Part shown: positions 10,893 to 20,490 of the stretch, in pieces
Layout: every line of letters begins with the position of its first letter
How positions within the stretch are numbered: position 1 is the first letter of the stretch
The notes under the pieces: model-generated
What the model was told of the DNA's origin: nothing
The model's database searches: none
Seen by the model: the letters and a program-made list of their open reading frames with translations, nothing else
Source of the DNA: Ochromonas danica
Taxonomy: Eukaryota > Sar > Chrysophyceae > Chromulinales > Chromulinaceae
Reading direction: 5' to 3'
NCBI GenBank assembly: GCA_015146655.1
Contig: VKHL01000096.1
Span: 1 to 64,000 of the forward strand
Length of the DNA: 64,000 nt
Made by a program: the position numbers and the translations under genes

Positions 10893-13112
10893 TCAGACAA
10901 AATTGACAGTTTGCGCTTGCTGTGGTAATGTGGAAATGGAGATGGGCACTCCAGTAGCGATAAATTGCACCCTCGAAGAGGAAGAAGGCAAAGAAACCAT
11001 CTCTCGGCTCTCCTCCTCTCCCAGCAGAGGCACATAGAAAGCGCCTCCAGCATCAGCCGCTGAGCTGCGATTAGTGAGGAAGGTTGGCATCCACGCGGTG
11101 AAACGACCCCATGTATCCCGAGCAGTAAGGCTAGAAGCAGTTGTTGCAGAGGCAGAGGGAAAGGTCTGAGGAGGAACAGTCAGGGCTGGGAACTCTGACT
11201 CAGCGACTGGGTGAACAAGCGGAGCACTGGGAATACCTCCTCTTCTGTGTGGACAAGTGGTGCGACGGCATCCACGACGAGATCCTGGTCCTCCTTCTGA
11301 AGATACCTCTCCAGCCGTTCGAGACTCTGCGAAGCGGCGATACAGACAGCGAGCCCCCCGCATGAGCAAGGCCAGCATGATGACCTCCGCTGAGCAGATG
11401 GCGAAGAGCAACGCCAGCACAACAGCCGGAGAGACTGGATGGGCAGAGTCATCCATGGGCTCTCCAGTCTGAGGATCAACAACGGGATTGTTTTCCCACT
11501 GATCAACAATAGAGGTGGTGATCTCAATGGAGGAGATCGATATGAGAAGGCTGATAGCAAAGGTAAACAACAGCATGCACAACACGCGCACGATCCTCAA
11601 CGCGAAAGTCGTCCATGAACTCGCCACAGAATCACTGGTGGGAACAGATGAATTGGCGCAAGGACAAGTGGGTGGTGCAGGCACAGAAAGGCCAAGCTCC
11701 TCCTCCACAGACTTCTTGAGCTCTGGGCGATCGTGCAGGCCTGCGAGAAGGGCGCGGATGGCTTGCTTGCGAGCACCAAACTTGCGATAATATTTCTTCA
11801 CCGCAACAGCCAGTACAACTCCAAGCAGGAAGAGTCCGCCAAAGCCGAACAAAGCGCAACCTACTCCATGAGGAGGAGGAGGAGGGGCTGCGGACTCTTG
11901 GTAGTAACTGGCACGAAGCATGTGGAGCTGGGCGATGGAGGCGACGCATCCAGACGACAAAGAGTCGGGCTGGTTGGCCAGCGCATCATAGAGACAAAGA
12001 TCTCCTTCAGCACCATAGCCTAGTGCACCAGGGAAGGAATGATCCTCCATGAAGGGTGGAGTTGGAGGAGAAAGACTGTGGTCATGCCCTGGGCCATGCA
12101 TGTGACCATGGTCTGGGCCATGATCTGGGCCATGCATGTGACCATGGTCTGGGCCATGATCTGGGCCATGCATGTGACCATGGTCTGGGCCATGATGGCT
12201 GTGGTGGCCGTGGAAATGATCAACGGCAGGCGGCGCTTGATCGTGACCTACGCGGGGCACACCAAGAAAATCAGCAGGCGGAGCATGGAACTGAGGGTTG
12301 TCTTCGGGCAGGGGCATCAAGTTGGGGAAATGGTTGGGGAAGGGTGCCTTGTTCTTTCTCGCACGACCTCCGTGACGAGGCCTCGCTCTCTCTTCCTCTC
12401 CTTCACTCTCGCTCTCACTGTTGCTGAGACTCCCAAAATCAGTATTGAAAGTCATCTGCGAATGCTCGGAGAACATCGTCTTCCTCATAGGAGGGAGAGG
12501 GTCAACGAAGGGCAGGGGAGCCTTGGCGACTGGCTGGTCCTCGAGCGTGTCCAATTCACCACGCAACCCTCTGTGAGAAGCGCGTGAGATTGCAGGCTTG
12601 AGCGGCATGGGGTGGACCCCGGGGGCGATGGGCGAGACTCTCTTCACGGGAGGAGTGACTGCTTGGCGGTCTTTGCGGATGGCGTGGCTCTTGGGCTTGT
12701 GGTAGAAGGAGCGGAACTGCTCCAGCATCCTGCGGCCAGACCCTTGAGGAAACTCGCTGCTATCCACGGCAAGACGGCGGTTGACATCGAAGACAGTGAT
12801 CTGCTGCAAAGTGTCGAAGAGGTCCACGGCCACCCCGCGGCCGGCGCATTGCTGCTGGAAGTCCCAGGCGCACTGATCCTGGATGGTCTGCAGAGAGAAG
12901 TAGACTGCGTCGGAATACTTCTCAACCAGCGGAGTGTTATAGAAAAGGCTTTCGGCGCGGAGCATCTCCGGATCGCTTTCGCCTCCGCTGGGCACGTTGT
13001 AGGAATATTGAAAATCAGAAAAAATAGGAATCGCGACGTTCATGGACGATAAATCATCCTCGTTGGTTGCAGTGTCTGTCTCCATCGTGTTGGAGTCGGC
13101 GGAATAACACAT
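10893..13112 (-). CDS. Histidine-rich repeat membrane protein, unrecognised
   Basis: A long intronless frame of about 739 residues from the ATG at 13112 (MCYSADSNTM). The N-terminal third has paired Cys (QDQCAWDFQQQCAG) and basic/Pro-rich stretches. Around the middle a 36-bp unit is repeated three times (12094-12201), coding GPDHGPDHGHMH, in a larger His/Pro/Gly/Asp tract of more than 20 His. Then come a second Cys-containing segment (CLYDALANQPDSLSSGC) and three hydrophobic segments: FGGLFLLGVVLAVAVKKYY, VLCMLLFTFAISLLISISS and ALLFAICSAEVIMLALL. The tail is Ser/Pro-rich. The His tract resembles metal-binding loops of Zn/Ni/Co handling proteins, but the membrane part matches no transporter I know. 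Function is not claimed. Confidence 0.75.
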   Translation of the reverse strand: MCYSADSNTMETDTATNEDDLSSMNVAIPIFSDFQYSYNVPSGGESDPEMLRAESLFYNTPLVEKYSDAVYFSLQTIQDQCAWDFQQQCAGRGVAVDLFDTLQQITVFDVNRRLAVDSSEFPQGSGRRMLEQFRSFYHKPKSHAIRKDRQAVTPPVKRVSPIAPGVHPMPLKPAISRASHRGLRGELDTLEDQPVAKAPLPFVDPLPPMRKTMFSEHSQMTFNTDFGSLSNSESESEGEEERARPRHGGRARKNKAPFPNHFPNLMPLPEDNPQFHAPPADFLGVPRVGHDQAPPAVDHFHGHHSHHGPDHGHMHGPDHGPDHGHMHGPDHGPDHGHMHGPGHDHSLSPPTPPFMEDHSFPGALGYGAEGDLCLYDALANQPDSLSSGCVASIAQLHMLRASYYQESAAPPPPPHGVGCALFGFGGLFLLGVVLAVAVKKYYRKFGARKQAIRALLAGLHDRPELKKSVEEELGLSVPAPPTCPCANSSVPTSDSVASSWTTFALRIVRVLCMLLFTFAISLLISISSIEITTSIVDQWENNPVVDPQTGEPMDDSAHPVSPAVVLALLFAICSAEVIMLALLMRGARCLYRRFAESRTAGEVSSEGGPGSRRGCRRTTCPHRRGGIPSAPLVHPVAESEFPALTVPPQTFPSASATTASSLTARDTWGRFTAWMPTFLTNRSSAADAGGAFYVPLLGEEESREMVSLPSSSSRVQFIATGVPISISTLPQQAQTVNFV
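12094..12201. repeat. Three tandem 36-bp repeats coding GPDHGPDHGHMH
   Basis: Unit CCATGCATGTGACCATGG followed by TCTGGGCCATGATCTGGG on the plus strand, three near-perfect copies in frame (36 = 12 codons). The unit is full of CATG/CCATGG palindromes, so it is open on both strands. Confidence 0.92.
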
Positions 13113-13435
13113 AATAATGATCAAATGGAAGAATTTCTACTGACCAGTGTGACTGTGACTGTGACTGACCCAGTCTTCTCTTTCGACAAGAAGCACAGTG
13201 AGGGAGAGACTTCCCGCGCATGAAGCAAGAACATCTTCAACCACCTCCGAATCACGAAAATGCGAAAACTATTATTAAGGAATTGTGTAACTCTCTAAGG
13301 ATTTCCTCTAGTCTATACAGTGGTGTCTGTCTCTCTGTCTCATCAGATCTCATCACATCTTGTTGGGGTCAGTGAGGTCAAATTGGGTGTCGGGGTAAAG
13401 CAGTCGTTCCTTGAAGAAGCTGGATATTTGCCATA
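13113..13435. promoter_or_regulatory. Divergent intergenic region
   Basis: 323 bp between head-to-head genes (His-rich membrane protein and RING protein). Contains (TGTGAC)n at about 13148-13168 and a CTCATCAGATCTCATCACATC stretch near 13340. Presumed bidirectional promoter; no named motif. Confidence 0.45.
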
Positions 13436-14894
13436 ATGACTGATCCGTCCTTCAACGCCAGCGCCTCAGACACAGTGTACATCTTGGTGTGCTTCTTCCT
13501 GGCGCTGTGGTTCCTCAAGGCAGCGCTGCGCTTCTATCGAGTGCTGCGCATCCGCGACGGCGTGCTGTCAGAGCGTGTGATTGCCATCGATGGCCTGGGA
13601 AGCTTCCTGTCTTACTTCGAGTCCGCCACTCGTGCTCACGTCCACGCGATCGCCCACACGAGACAAGCGCTGCCCCCAGAGAAGATGCGCCTGCTCTTCA
13701 TGCCTTACCACCTGCTGCTCAGCCAGCTGGCTCTCTCTGATGACTCGGAGGAAGTGGCGCTGAACCTGCGGCTTCGCTGTCCCGGGCAGTGCCGCCTCCT
13801 CCTCCTGCAGAGCTTCAGTGCCAAGCGATGGACTGCTTTCCTCTCAGCGCTGAGAGAGAAGGCCTCGCCTCGCAGACGAGAGGGGAGGACGCAGAAGACC
13901 TCCTCCAAGGGTCTGGGCAGGGCTCTGTCAGCTGGCAGCGTGTCTCTGGAGGTGCAGCAGGAGGAGGAGGTGCCCAGGCTGCTAGTCAGTCTCCTGCAGC
14001 CCTCCTCCTCCTCCAGCCAAGCCATCGCTGGCAAACCCTTCCGAGTCTCTTGCCCTGCTCTCGTCCAGGCAGAGGCTTGTGACGACCACATCACAGCAGT
14101 GGACATTCCAGGCGGAGAGTGCTCGGTATCGTTACCTCTGCGCTCCTCCTCCTCCTCCTCCTCCAACAGGTCCGATCAGATGAGGTAACTTACAGTCATT
14201 TCTATTATTATTGCTATTTCCTCCTCAATTAGTCTCTATCTCATTGCTTTGTAGGAAGACACTGGAAGAGCTACGGCCTGCAATACTGCTCCTACCTCTG
14301 CACCCCCTCGCACCTCCTCGCCTGCGCACCGCCTTGCTACCTCCTCGCGACCCACAAGGCGGTAGACCGTCCGAGGCTAGCAGTTGCAATAGTCCCGCGT
14401 CGGACACGAGCACATCTCAGGAAGAGGAGGTGGAGGAGGGGGCAGCAGTGTGGGTGTTGGGTAGCAGCACCTCCTCGGAGGTGTCGGACAGTCTCTCTCT
14501 CGACCTCTCCGCTGACTGCTACCTCCTCGACAGAGACGGAGCCACCTTCTCCATGCAGGAAGTCTTTGGCTTGCATGCATGCAGTCCTCCCTCGACCTCT
14601 GCAACTACCCCCTCCTCCTCCTCCTCCTCCACCACCTCCTCCTCCTCCACAGGGATGAACGGTGGCCACTTCGTGCGAGAAGAGTGCGTTGTCTGTCTCA
14701 CGGAGCAGCGAACAGTGTTGCTGCTACCCTGCAGACACCTGTGCGTGTGTGTGCAGTGCTTGCTGTTCGTGGACAAGTGCCCCGTGTGCAGAGCTTTCTT
14801 CCAGCAATACGCCGTCATACAGTGCCCCTCCTCCTCCACCACCACCTCTGCTACCCTTCCCGCTGACCCCATCCCCGCCATTCAGACCGTTTAG
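13436..14894 (+). CDS. RING-finger E3 ligase with N-terminal membrane anchor
   Basis: Two exons: 13436-14184 and 14255-14894; the junction restores SDQM-RKTLEELRPAILL. An N-terminal hydrophobic segment (YILVCFFLALWFLKAALRF) is followed by a soluble region with several Ser and Glu runs, and a C-terminal C3HC4 RING: CVVCLTEQRTVLLLPCRHLC, then CVQC, then CPVCR. The CVVCLTEQRTVLLLPCRHLC spacing is that of the MGRN1/LOG2 and MUL1 type of RING. With a single anchor it may sit on an organelle or the plasma membrane. A long Ser tract is coded by a (TCC)n run. The gene is convergent with the nuclear-protein gene, about 100 bp apart. Confidence 0.82.
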
Positions 14895-14998
14895 AGAACA
14901 AAACTTGTTGTATACCACACGATGATGACGATGACGTCATAGCCTTGTACATAACCTCCTCCTCCTCCTCCTCCTCTCTCTCTCTTCTTCTCCTTCTC

Positions 14999-16215
14999 TC
15001 AGCAGCTGTCTGTCTGACTTGCTATGGACTGCCTGGTGTCAGGGAGGCGGAGGAGGGCGAAGGCAGTGTGTGGCAACGCGTTAGTGTCGAGCAGCTCGAG
15101 GCGCAAGGCGAGGGGACGACTCGAGCAGTCCATCGCCAGACAGCGCAGCCGCCCCAGACAAGCGTAGCCCTCTTGGGCCTTCCCGTCGTTAGCGCGCCTC
15201 AGACGGCGAGCGAAGAGCAGCGCCTCTTGGTTAGCCTCGCCTCTCTCTCGCAAATCTCTCTCTTTAACTTGTCCAGCTGATAGCAACCGCTGCACCACAC
15301 GACTCTCTGACAAACAATAGACAATAAGAGAGAGACAGAGACAATGAGAGAGAGACAGAGGACTGACTGACTGACTGACTGACCTGGCTGCATGCGATTA
15401 CTAGCGAACCACGTCACCACAAGACTTCTCCTCCCTCCTCCTCCTCCTTCTTCTTCTCCTTCTTCTCCTTCTATGTTCTCCCAAGAGAAGGCGTTGGCGT
15501 AAGTCTCTCCCTCCAAGTTGATCCAAAGGAAGATCGCGTTGCGCCACTCAGTCACGCCTAGCCAGCCAGCACAGAGGTGAGAGAAGAACAGGTAGGAGGA
15601 GGAGGAGGGGGTTAGGGTTAGGTTAGTCTCACCAGAGAGCTTGCTGAAGCGAGGACAGGCTGCCTGGCCTCCTCCATCGCCATTGCCTCTAATGCCTCTA
15701 TTGGCTAGCTGCATGACCGCAGCCTTGCCTAACAAGTCCAGAGGTCTGCCCAGCAGGCCAGGCTGAAGGAGAAGGGCGACGTCAGCGAAGAGACTGCTGG
15801 AAGACCCGGACACGGCTGAGGAAGGCTTCTTTCCCTTTGGCTTGGAGAGGCCATGGCCATCCCCCTCCTCCTGCTCCTCCTCCTCCTGCTTGACCCCCTG
15901 CACAGCCTCCTTCTTCACTTTCACCTCTCTTTTCACAAGTAGTTGAGAAGAAGTCGAGTGGTCGAGGCCAGCCAGGCGAGAGGATCTCCTCAGAGGGAAA
16001 GGAGGAGGAGGAGGAGGAGGGGAAAGGGGATCGTCCACCTTCGCCCTCTTCGATCTGCCCTGGCAGTCAGTCTCCGCGAGACCCAACTCTCTCAGACAGC
16101 GATTGTTGCGGGCGATGTTTTCTAATCGACGCCTTTCCAGCGCGGACAGCTCCATGACCTCATCAATAGCAAGCATGGTGATGGGCGATGTCATTCCATG
16201 GAATGATTCCAACAT
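14999..16215 (-). CDS. Conserved-looking nuclear protein, unrecognised domain
   Basis: Three exons: 16215-15633, 15557-15384 and 15306-14999. The N-terminal part has LSALERRRLENIARNNRCL, an opening seen in several nuclear proteins, then a Pro run, RRSSRL and a Lys/Glu-rich region (nuclear-localisation-like). The rest forms one compact domain: TEWRNAIFLWINLEGETYAN, VVTWFASNRMQPESRVVQRL, LLFARRL and GYACLGRLRCLAMD followed by LRLELLD. This strand pattern (WFA..., FARR..., Y-C-GRL, LLD) recalls a domain in algal hypothetical proteins whose name I cannot give. A telomere-like CCCTAACC stretch sits in intron 1. Start codon uncertain: 16215, 16194 or 16176. Confidence 0.65.
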
Positions 16216-16445
16216 TCCAGAGAGAATAAACGAAGTTCGCGAGGTGTTTTATCGAAAACCTGTTTCTTGGCTTGCGTCTGCATGGGTCGATAGCGAAAGA
16301 TTGACTGACTGCTTGACTGGCTCCTCTCACTGGACGCTGCCTGCACAATTGCAAGTAAGTCCCCCCTGTGTCTGAAGCAGAGCTTCTCTTGTCTTAGAGC
16401 GCAAGGACTTGCATGAGCTGACTTTTCCTCCTCTGGTGCAGAGAA
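16216..16445. promoter_or_regulatory. Divergent intergenic region
   Basis: 230 bp between the nuclear-protein gene and plastid trigger factor, head to head. Contains an inverted CATTCCATGGAATG palindrome at 16194-16207 near the minus-strand start. Confidence 0.4.
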
Positions 16446-18159
16446 ATGAAAGTCTTCGTCGTCCTTGCCTTCACCCTCGCGCTGCTGGCCTTGCTGCTCT
16501 GTCCAAGTGACGGCTTCTTCAGCCAGACTCTCTCTAGGACAGCGTGGAGGGCCTCGCTGTCGATGACCTCCAAGCCCGGAGCCCCAGTGATCAAGGTGAG
16601 CCAGCGCCTCTTGCCTGCCTGTGAGTGAGTGAGTGGCGGTCACTGTGGTGGTGGCGATGGTGTGCAGGAGGTGGACAAGGAGAAGCTCATCGCACGCCTT
16701 CTAGTCTCTGTGCCCGGCGCGAGCACTCAGAAAGCCTTCGCCGCCTCCTGCGACCTCTTCAACCAAGAGGTCAAGCAGAGAGGAATAGCCGCGCCAGGCT
16801 TCCGCCCCGGTGCCACCTTGCCCTCCAAGTACCTCTTCGAGATGTTCGGAGAGGACCAGGTGAAGGGTCTGTGCGCCTCGCTGCTGGCTGCGGACATCCA
16901 AGAGCAATGCGCTCTCAGCCAGCTGCAACTGGTGGGCAGAGGCCGCGTGGTGGACTTCCGCACCAAAGACTTCCAGCCAGGTCAGCCAGCCTTCTCTGTC
17001 CTTGCTTCTTCACTTCTCGCTGTTCTCTCTGTCTAACTGTTCTCTCGTGGTATCAGGCGCTGACCACGAGTTGGAGGTGGAATGCGATCTCTGGCCTGTC
17101 ATCGCATACAAAGGAGAAGCACCCGGCTATCGAGGACTGAAGGTGACTGTGCGCCGCGCCGTGGAAGACACTGACAAGGTCGAGAAGGTGCGCCAGAATA
17201 TCCGCGAGAAGTACGCGGTGCTGTCTGAGATGCCCGCGGACTACCGCGCGGCCGAGGGAGACGTCGTCACCGTGGACATGCAGGGCTTCGCCAAGGCAGC
17301 GGACGGCAGCAAAGGAGAAGCGCTGCCAGACATTGCTCGTGGCGGAGATGTGGACATCACGCTAGAGAAGGGGCGCTTCATGGAGGGCATGGTGGAGAGT
17401 CTCTTGGGCAGCGCTGAGGGCGAGCGACGACTCGTGGCCGTGCGCTTCCCAGAGAGAATGCGCGGCCCCGGCGCTGCGCTCTCTGGACAAGAGGCACTCT
17501 TCGAGGTCACCGTAAAGAAGGTGAAGAGTAGGACACTCCCTGCCTGGGATGGTCAGCTGGCAGGGCGCATCCGCGAAGGTCTCTCTCTGAGTCAGCTGGA
17601 GGAGGAGGTGGAGCAGGCCGTGCACGGCGAGGCTAGCACTTCTCTGGAGGCGCGACGCAATGATGCTCTGGCCAACGCCTTGCTTGAGGCCACCGTGATA
17701 GAGAAGCTGCCCGAGTCCCTCGTGGAGGAGAACACGCAGGGACGCTTCCAGAACATGTTGATGGACTTCCGCGCGCAGGGCTCGACGCCAGAGCAGCTGC
17801 AAGAGATGTCCTCGCCGGAGAACTACGACAAGTACAAGGCTCTCTCTCGCAAGAACGTGGAGAAGACTGTGGCTCTGGGCCTGGTCTTCAGAGACATCGC
17901 GGACCGCGAGAGTCTGCGGGTGCAGGAGGAGGAGGTGCAGGAGCAACTCAATCTGCTCAGAGCGCAGGCCAAGCAGAAGAAGTCCGACGGGCCCATCGAC
18001 GAGGAGCAGGCGCGCGAAGAGATCGAGAGCGTTCTGTTGAGGAAGAAGGTTTTCGACTACCTGGCGCAGCACGCGGTCATCACCTTGCTGGACCCCGAGC
18101 CCTCCACTCCTCCTCCTCCTCCTGCTCTTGCTACCTCTGCTGCCAGTGCCAGTGCCTGA
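16446..18159 (+). CDS. tig: Plastid trigger factor (ribosome-associated chaperone, PPIase)
   Basis: Three exons: 16446-16595, 16668-16980 and 17057-18159. Exon 1 is a bipartite plastid leader: signal peptide VFVVLAFTLALLALLLCPS, then GFFSQTLSRTAWRASLSM. The mature protein has the ribosome-binding domain (IARLLVSVPGASTQKAFAAS, with the loop GIAAPGFRPGATLP; the bacterial signature is GFRxGKxP, so Lys is replaced here by Ala-Thr), an FKBP-type PPIase domain (GDVVTVDMQGFA, FMEGMVESLLGSAEGERR, FPERM) and the long helical arm domain. It would bind nascent chains at the plastid ribosome exit. The tail ends in Pro/Ala runs. High GC at third positions like the other housekeeping genes. Confidence 0.92.
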
Positions 18160-18370
18160 TCCTCCTCACTCCCACTTAGTTAAGATGAACTCGCCTCGCC
18201 GTTCACTGACAATTAGGGTTACAATACACACAAACCTAGTAACAGACACTTCACTAACTAATTCCTTCCTAGCTACCTAGCAGTTCCTCCTCCTCCTCCT
18301 ACAACTACTACAGCGCAATACTGGAATAGCTCTGCTAGCGACAGAGTGATGATCATGACGGAGACTGCTT

Positions 18371-20020
18371 TTAGGCTTCCGCATGGACAGAGGCAGCTAC
18401 TTCAAGGACAGGAGCATCCACTTCAAGGACAGCAGCATCTACTTCAACTGCAGGAGCATCCACTTCAAGGACAGTGGTATCTACTTCAACTACAGGAGCA
18501 TCCACTTCAAGGACAGTGGTATCAGGAGCGGCTACTTCAAGGACAGGAGCTTCTACCTCAAGGTTAGTAGTATCTACTACCTCTACTACCTCAGGGACAG
18601 GTGCGGCTACTTCAAGCAGCACAGTGGTATCTGCTACTTCAGCTACAGCAGGGCTAGTTTCAGTTTCAGTTTCATTTTCAGTTTCAGTTGTGGTGCGAGC
18701 AGTGAGTGTGTGTCGCGGTCTGTTGCGCCGCGCTTTTGTCTCGCAGGCAGCGCAGAGCGCCTCAGCCAGACTGCGCACTTCACTTTCACTGACGCGCTCG
18801 CCCAGCACGCACGCCACGTGGCTCCACACTGCACAGGTAGTGCACTGGTAGATCGGCCCCACGGGGTGGTAGCGAGCGTTCTCATAGGAAGAACACGTCT
18901 CACCACATCGACATCGGAACTGCCAGTCCCCTTCCTCCTCCTCCTCCTCCTCCTCTTCCTCCTGGCAGTTGCTTCGTCGTCGTTTGCGCTGCTCCTTCTT
19001 AATTTTGTCTTGCAGTTGCTGGAGCAAAGGCTGCAGTTGTGTCTTGGGCAAGCCGCTGCTGGAGAGAGTTTGCTGGTCGAGGCCGTGCCGCCGCTCCCGA
19101 TCGACGCGAGAGCGACAAAGATGGCACAGCGCGCACTGCATCTCCTCGATGTCCTCGTCTGTCACGTCCGAGCCCAGCACGCAAGCCACGTGAGCCCAGA
19201 CGCCGCAGAGCGTGCACTGGAACATTCGCCCCGTGGGCTGCACTCTGGCTGGCTCATAGGAGGAGCAGACCTCCTTGCAGGCGCAGCTGAACCTCCACTC
19301 TCCTCCTCCTCCTGCATCGCCCCGCCCTGGACCCTTCTTTCCCTTCACAGGCCGGTCCCCATCTTTCTCCTTTCCCTCCTTCTTCGAGGGGGGATGGAGG
19401 CATCCGTCCGCTCTGCCCGATAGCGCCTGCGCGTGTCTGAGGGAGTTGATGGGGTTCCACCAGCAGTGCGTGCAGCGCTCAATCACGGCGAGGTTGCGAG
19501 GGTTGCAGTGGAGGTCGTGCTTCTTGCGGTTCTCGCGGATGCGGTCGCGCACTTCCGTCTTGAGGTCCGCGGAGATGACGTGCTCGGAGATGTAGAGGTG
19601 CGTCACTGAGGTGGAGGGGAGCGCGTCCGAGAAGTCCTGCCAGTCTTTCTCGGAGACCTCGTACAGCTCGCCGAGGTTGAGGCACCACAGCCGCTTCTTG
19701 TGCCGCAGCAAAGCGATCAGCGCGAGCAGCTGCGGCCGGCGGAAGGCGCAGGAATGGTTCTGCAGGTACAGCGCCTGGCAGACGCGATTGCGCTCCAGCG
19801 CAGCTAAGATGGCGTCCATCACGGCGCAGTTGATGTCCGCGGGCAGGTGGTCCTTCAGCTTGAGCACGACTGTCTCGGGGTCGTTGGCCTCGATCTTCTG
19901 CAGCAGCTTCTGCACCTGCTTCGTCGAGAGCTGCGCGTGGAGAGGGTCTCGACTGGAGCGCCGCAAGGAGAGGGGATCGCCCACGCCCACGGCCTCCGGC
20001 AGCCCTTCCGTCACGGTCAT
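18371..20020 (-). CDS. Double PHD-like zinc-finger protein with repeat tail
   Basis: A single exon from the ATG at 20020 (MTVTEGLPEA). Residues 1-200 form an LRR-like helical region ending in a module (LGELYEVSEKDWQDF, SVTHLYISEHVIS, RENRKKH, CTHCWWNPIN) that I recall from stramenopile chromatin proteins. Two PHD-like fingers follow: CACKEVCSSYEPAR with CTLCGVWAHVACV, and CRCGETCSSYENAR with CTTCAVWSHVACV, so they are paralogous copies. A Glu run separates them. The C-terminal 120 residues are a tandem of VEVDAPVLEVDTTVLEV-like units coded by 18-24 bp repeats (18380-18620). The fingers suggest binding to modified histone tails; no enzymatic domain is present. Confidence 0.8.
   Translation of the reverse strand: MTVTEGLPEAVGVGDPLSLRRSSRDPLHAQLSTKQVQKLLQKIEANDPETVVLKLKDHLPADINCAVMDAILAALERNRVCQALYLQNHSCAFRRPQLLALIALLRHKKRLWCLNLGELYEVSEKDWQDFSDALPSTSVTHLYISEHVISADLKTEVRDRIRENRKKHDLHCNPRNLAVIERCTHCWWNPINSLRHAQALSGRADGCLHPPSKKEGKEKDGDRPVKGKKGPGRGDAGGGGEWRFSCACKEVCSSYEPARVQPTGRMFQCTLCGVWAHVACVLGSDVTDEDIEEMQCALCHLCRSRVDRERRHGLDQQTLSSSGLPKTQLQPLLQQLQDKIKKEQRKRRRSNCQEEEEEEEEEEGDWQFRCRCGETCSSYENARYHPVGPIYQCTTCAVWSHVACVLGERVSESEVRSLAEALCAACETKARRNRPRHTLTARTTTETENETETETSPAVAEVADTTVLLEVAAPVPEVVEVVDTTNLEVEAPVLEVAAPDTTVLEVDAPVVEVDTTVLEVDAPAVEVDAAVLEVDAPVLEVAASVHAEA
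18380..18620. repeat. Degenerate 18-24 bp coding repeats (LEVDAPV units)
   Basis: Imperfect tandem units such as TCCACTTCAAGGACAG with TATCTACTTCAAC on the plus strand, coding VLEVDAPVVEVDTT on the minus strand. The repeat leaves an open frame on the opposite strand as a by-product. Confidence 0.85.
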
Positions 20021-20490
20021 CTTGTTGGTCTTCTGCTGGCTGGCGATTGCCGCCAAGGCGAAGGAGAGAGAGCAGCGCAAATCTAGAGAAACGCGTTTCT
20101 GCAAAAGTGCTTCGCCCAGGGCGTTTATTCGTTAACTTAGCAGGGCTGGAGTGTGTGACTGTGTCTGTTACCTCTTTACTGTAAACATCAACGAAGACTC
20201 AATATGATGAGAATTAAAAACAACAACAACATCTCCTCGCATGAGTTCGAAAGAGAGGAAATCACAAAAGAGGTCGCACAAAGATCGCAATCGCAAGATA
20301 TCATTCGCCCTGCCTGCCTGCCTGCCATGGGAGCATCGCTACACTACACTACACTACACTACAGTCAGATGTAGTCTAACTGTAGCTAAGCTAAGCTAAG
20401 GATAGGCAGGTTAGGCAGGTTAGGGAAGATGGACGCAAGCCAGCCAGTCGCCTGGATGGTGTCTAGGCTGCAGTGGCTACAGCGGCTAGC
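20021..20490. repeat. Spacer with CTACA and CTAAG short tandem repeats
   Basis: 470 bp between two minus-strand genes. (CTACA)n at 20341-20362, CTAAG repeats at 20385-20402 and GGTTAGGCA repeats at 20405-20425. No gene is supported. Confidence 0.7.

Noticed and set aside
12039-12587. Plus-strand frames with repeated GHACDHGLGHDL or WAMHVTMVWAM words
   Set aside because: Shadows of the palindrome-rich 36-bp His repeat of the minus-strand gene.
14932-14939. TGACGTCA palindrome (CRE-like)
   Set aside because: It lies between two convergent 3' ends, where a promoter site is not expected; likely chance.
18383-19423. A 346-codon open frame on the plus strand, rich in FKD and IHF words
   Set aside because: It is antisense to the PHD-finger gene. 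The openness comes from the stop-free tandem repeat and high GC of the real gene; composition is unlike any protein.
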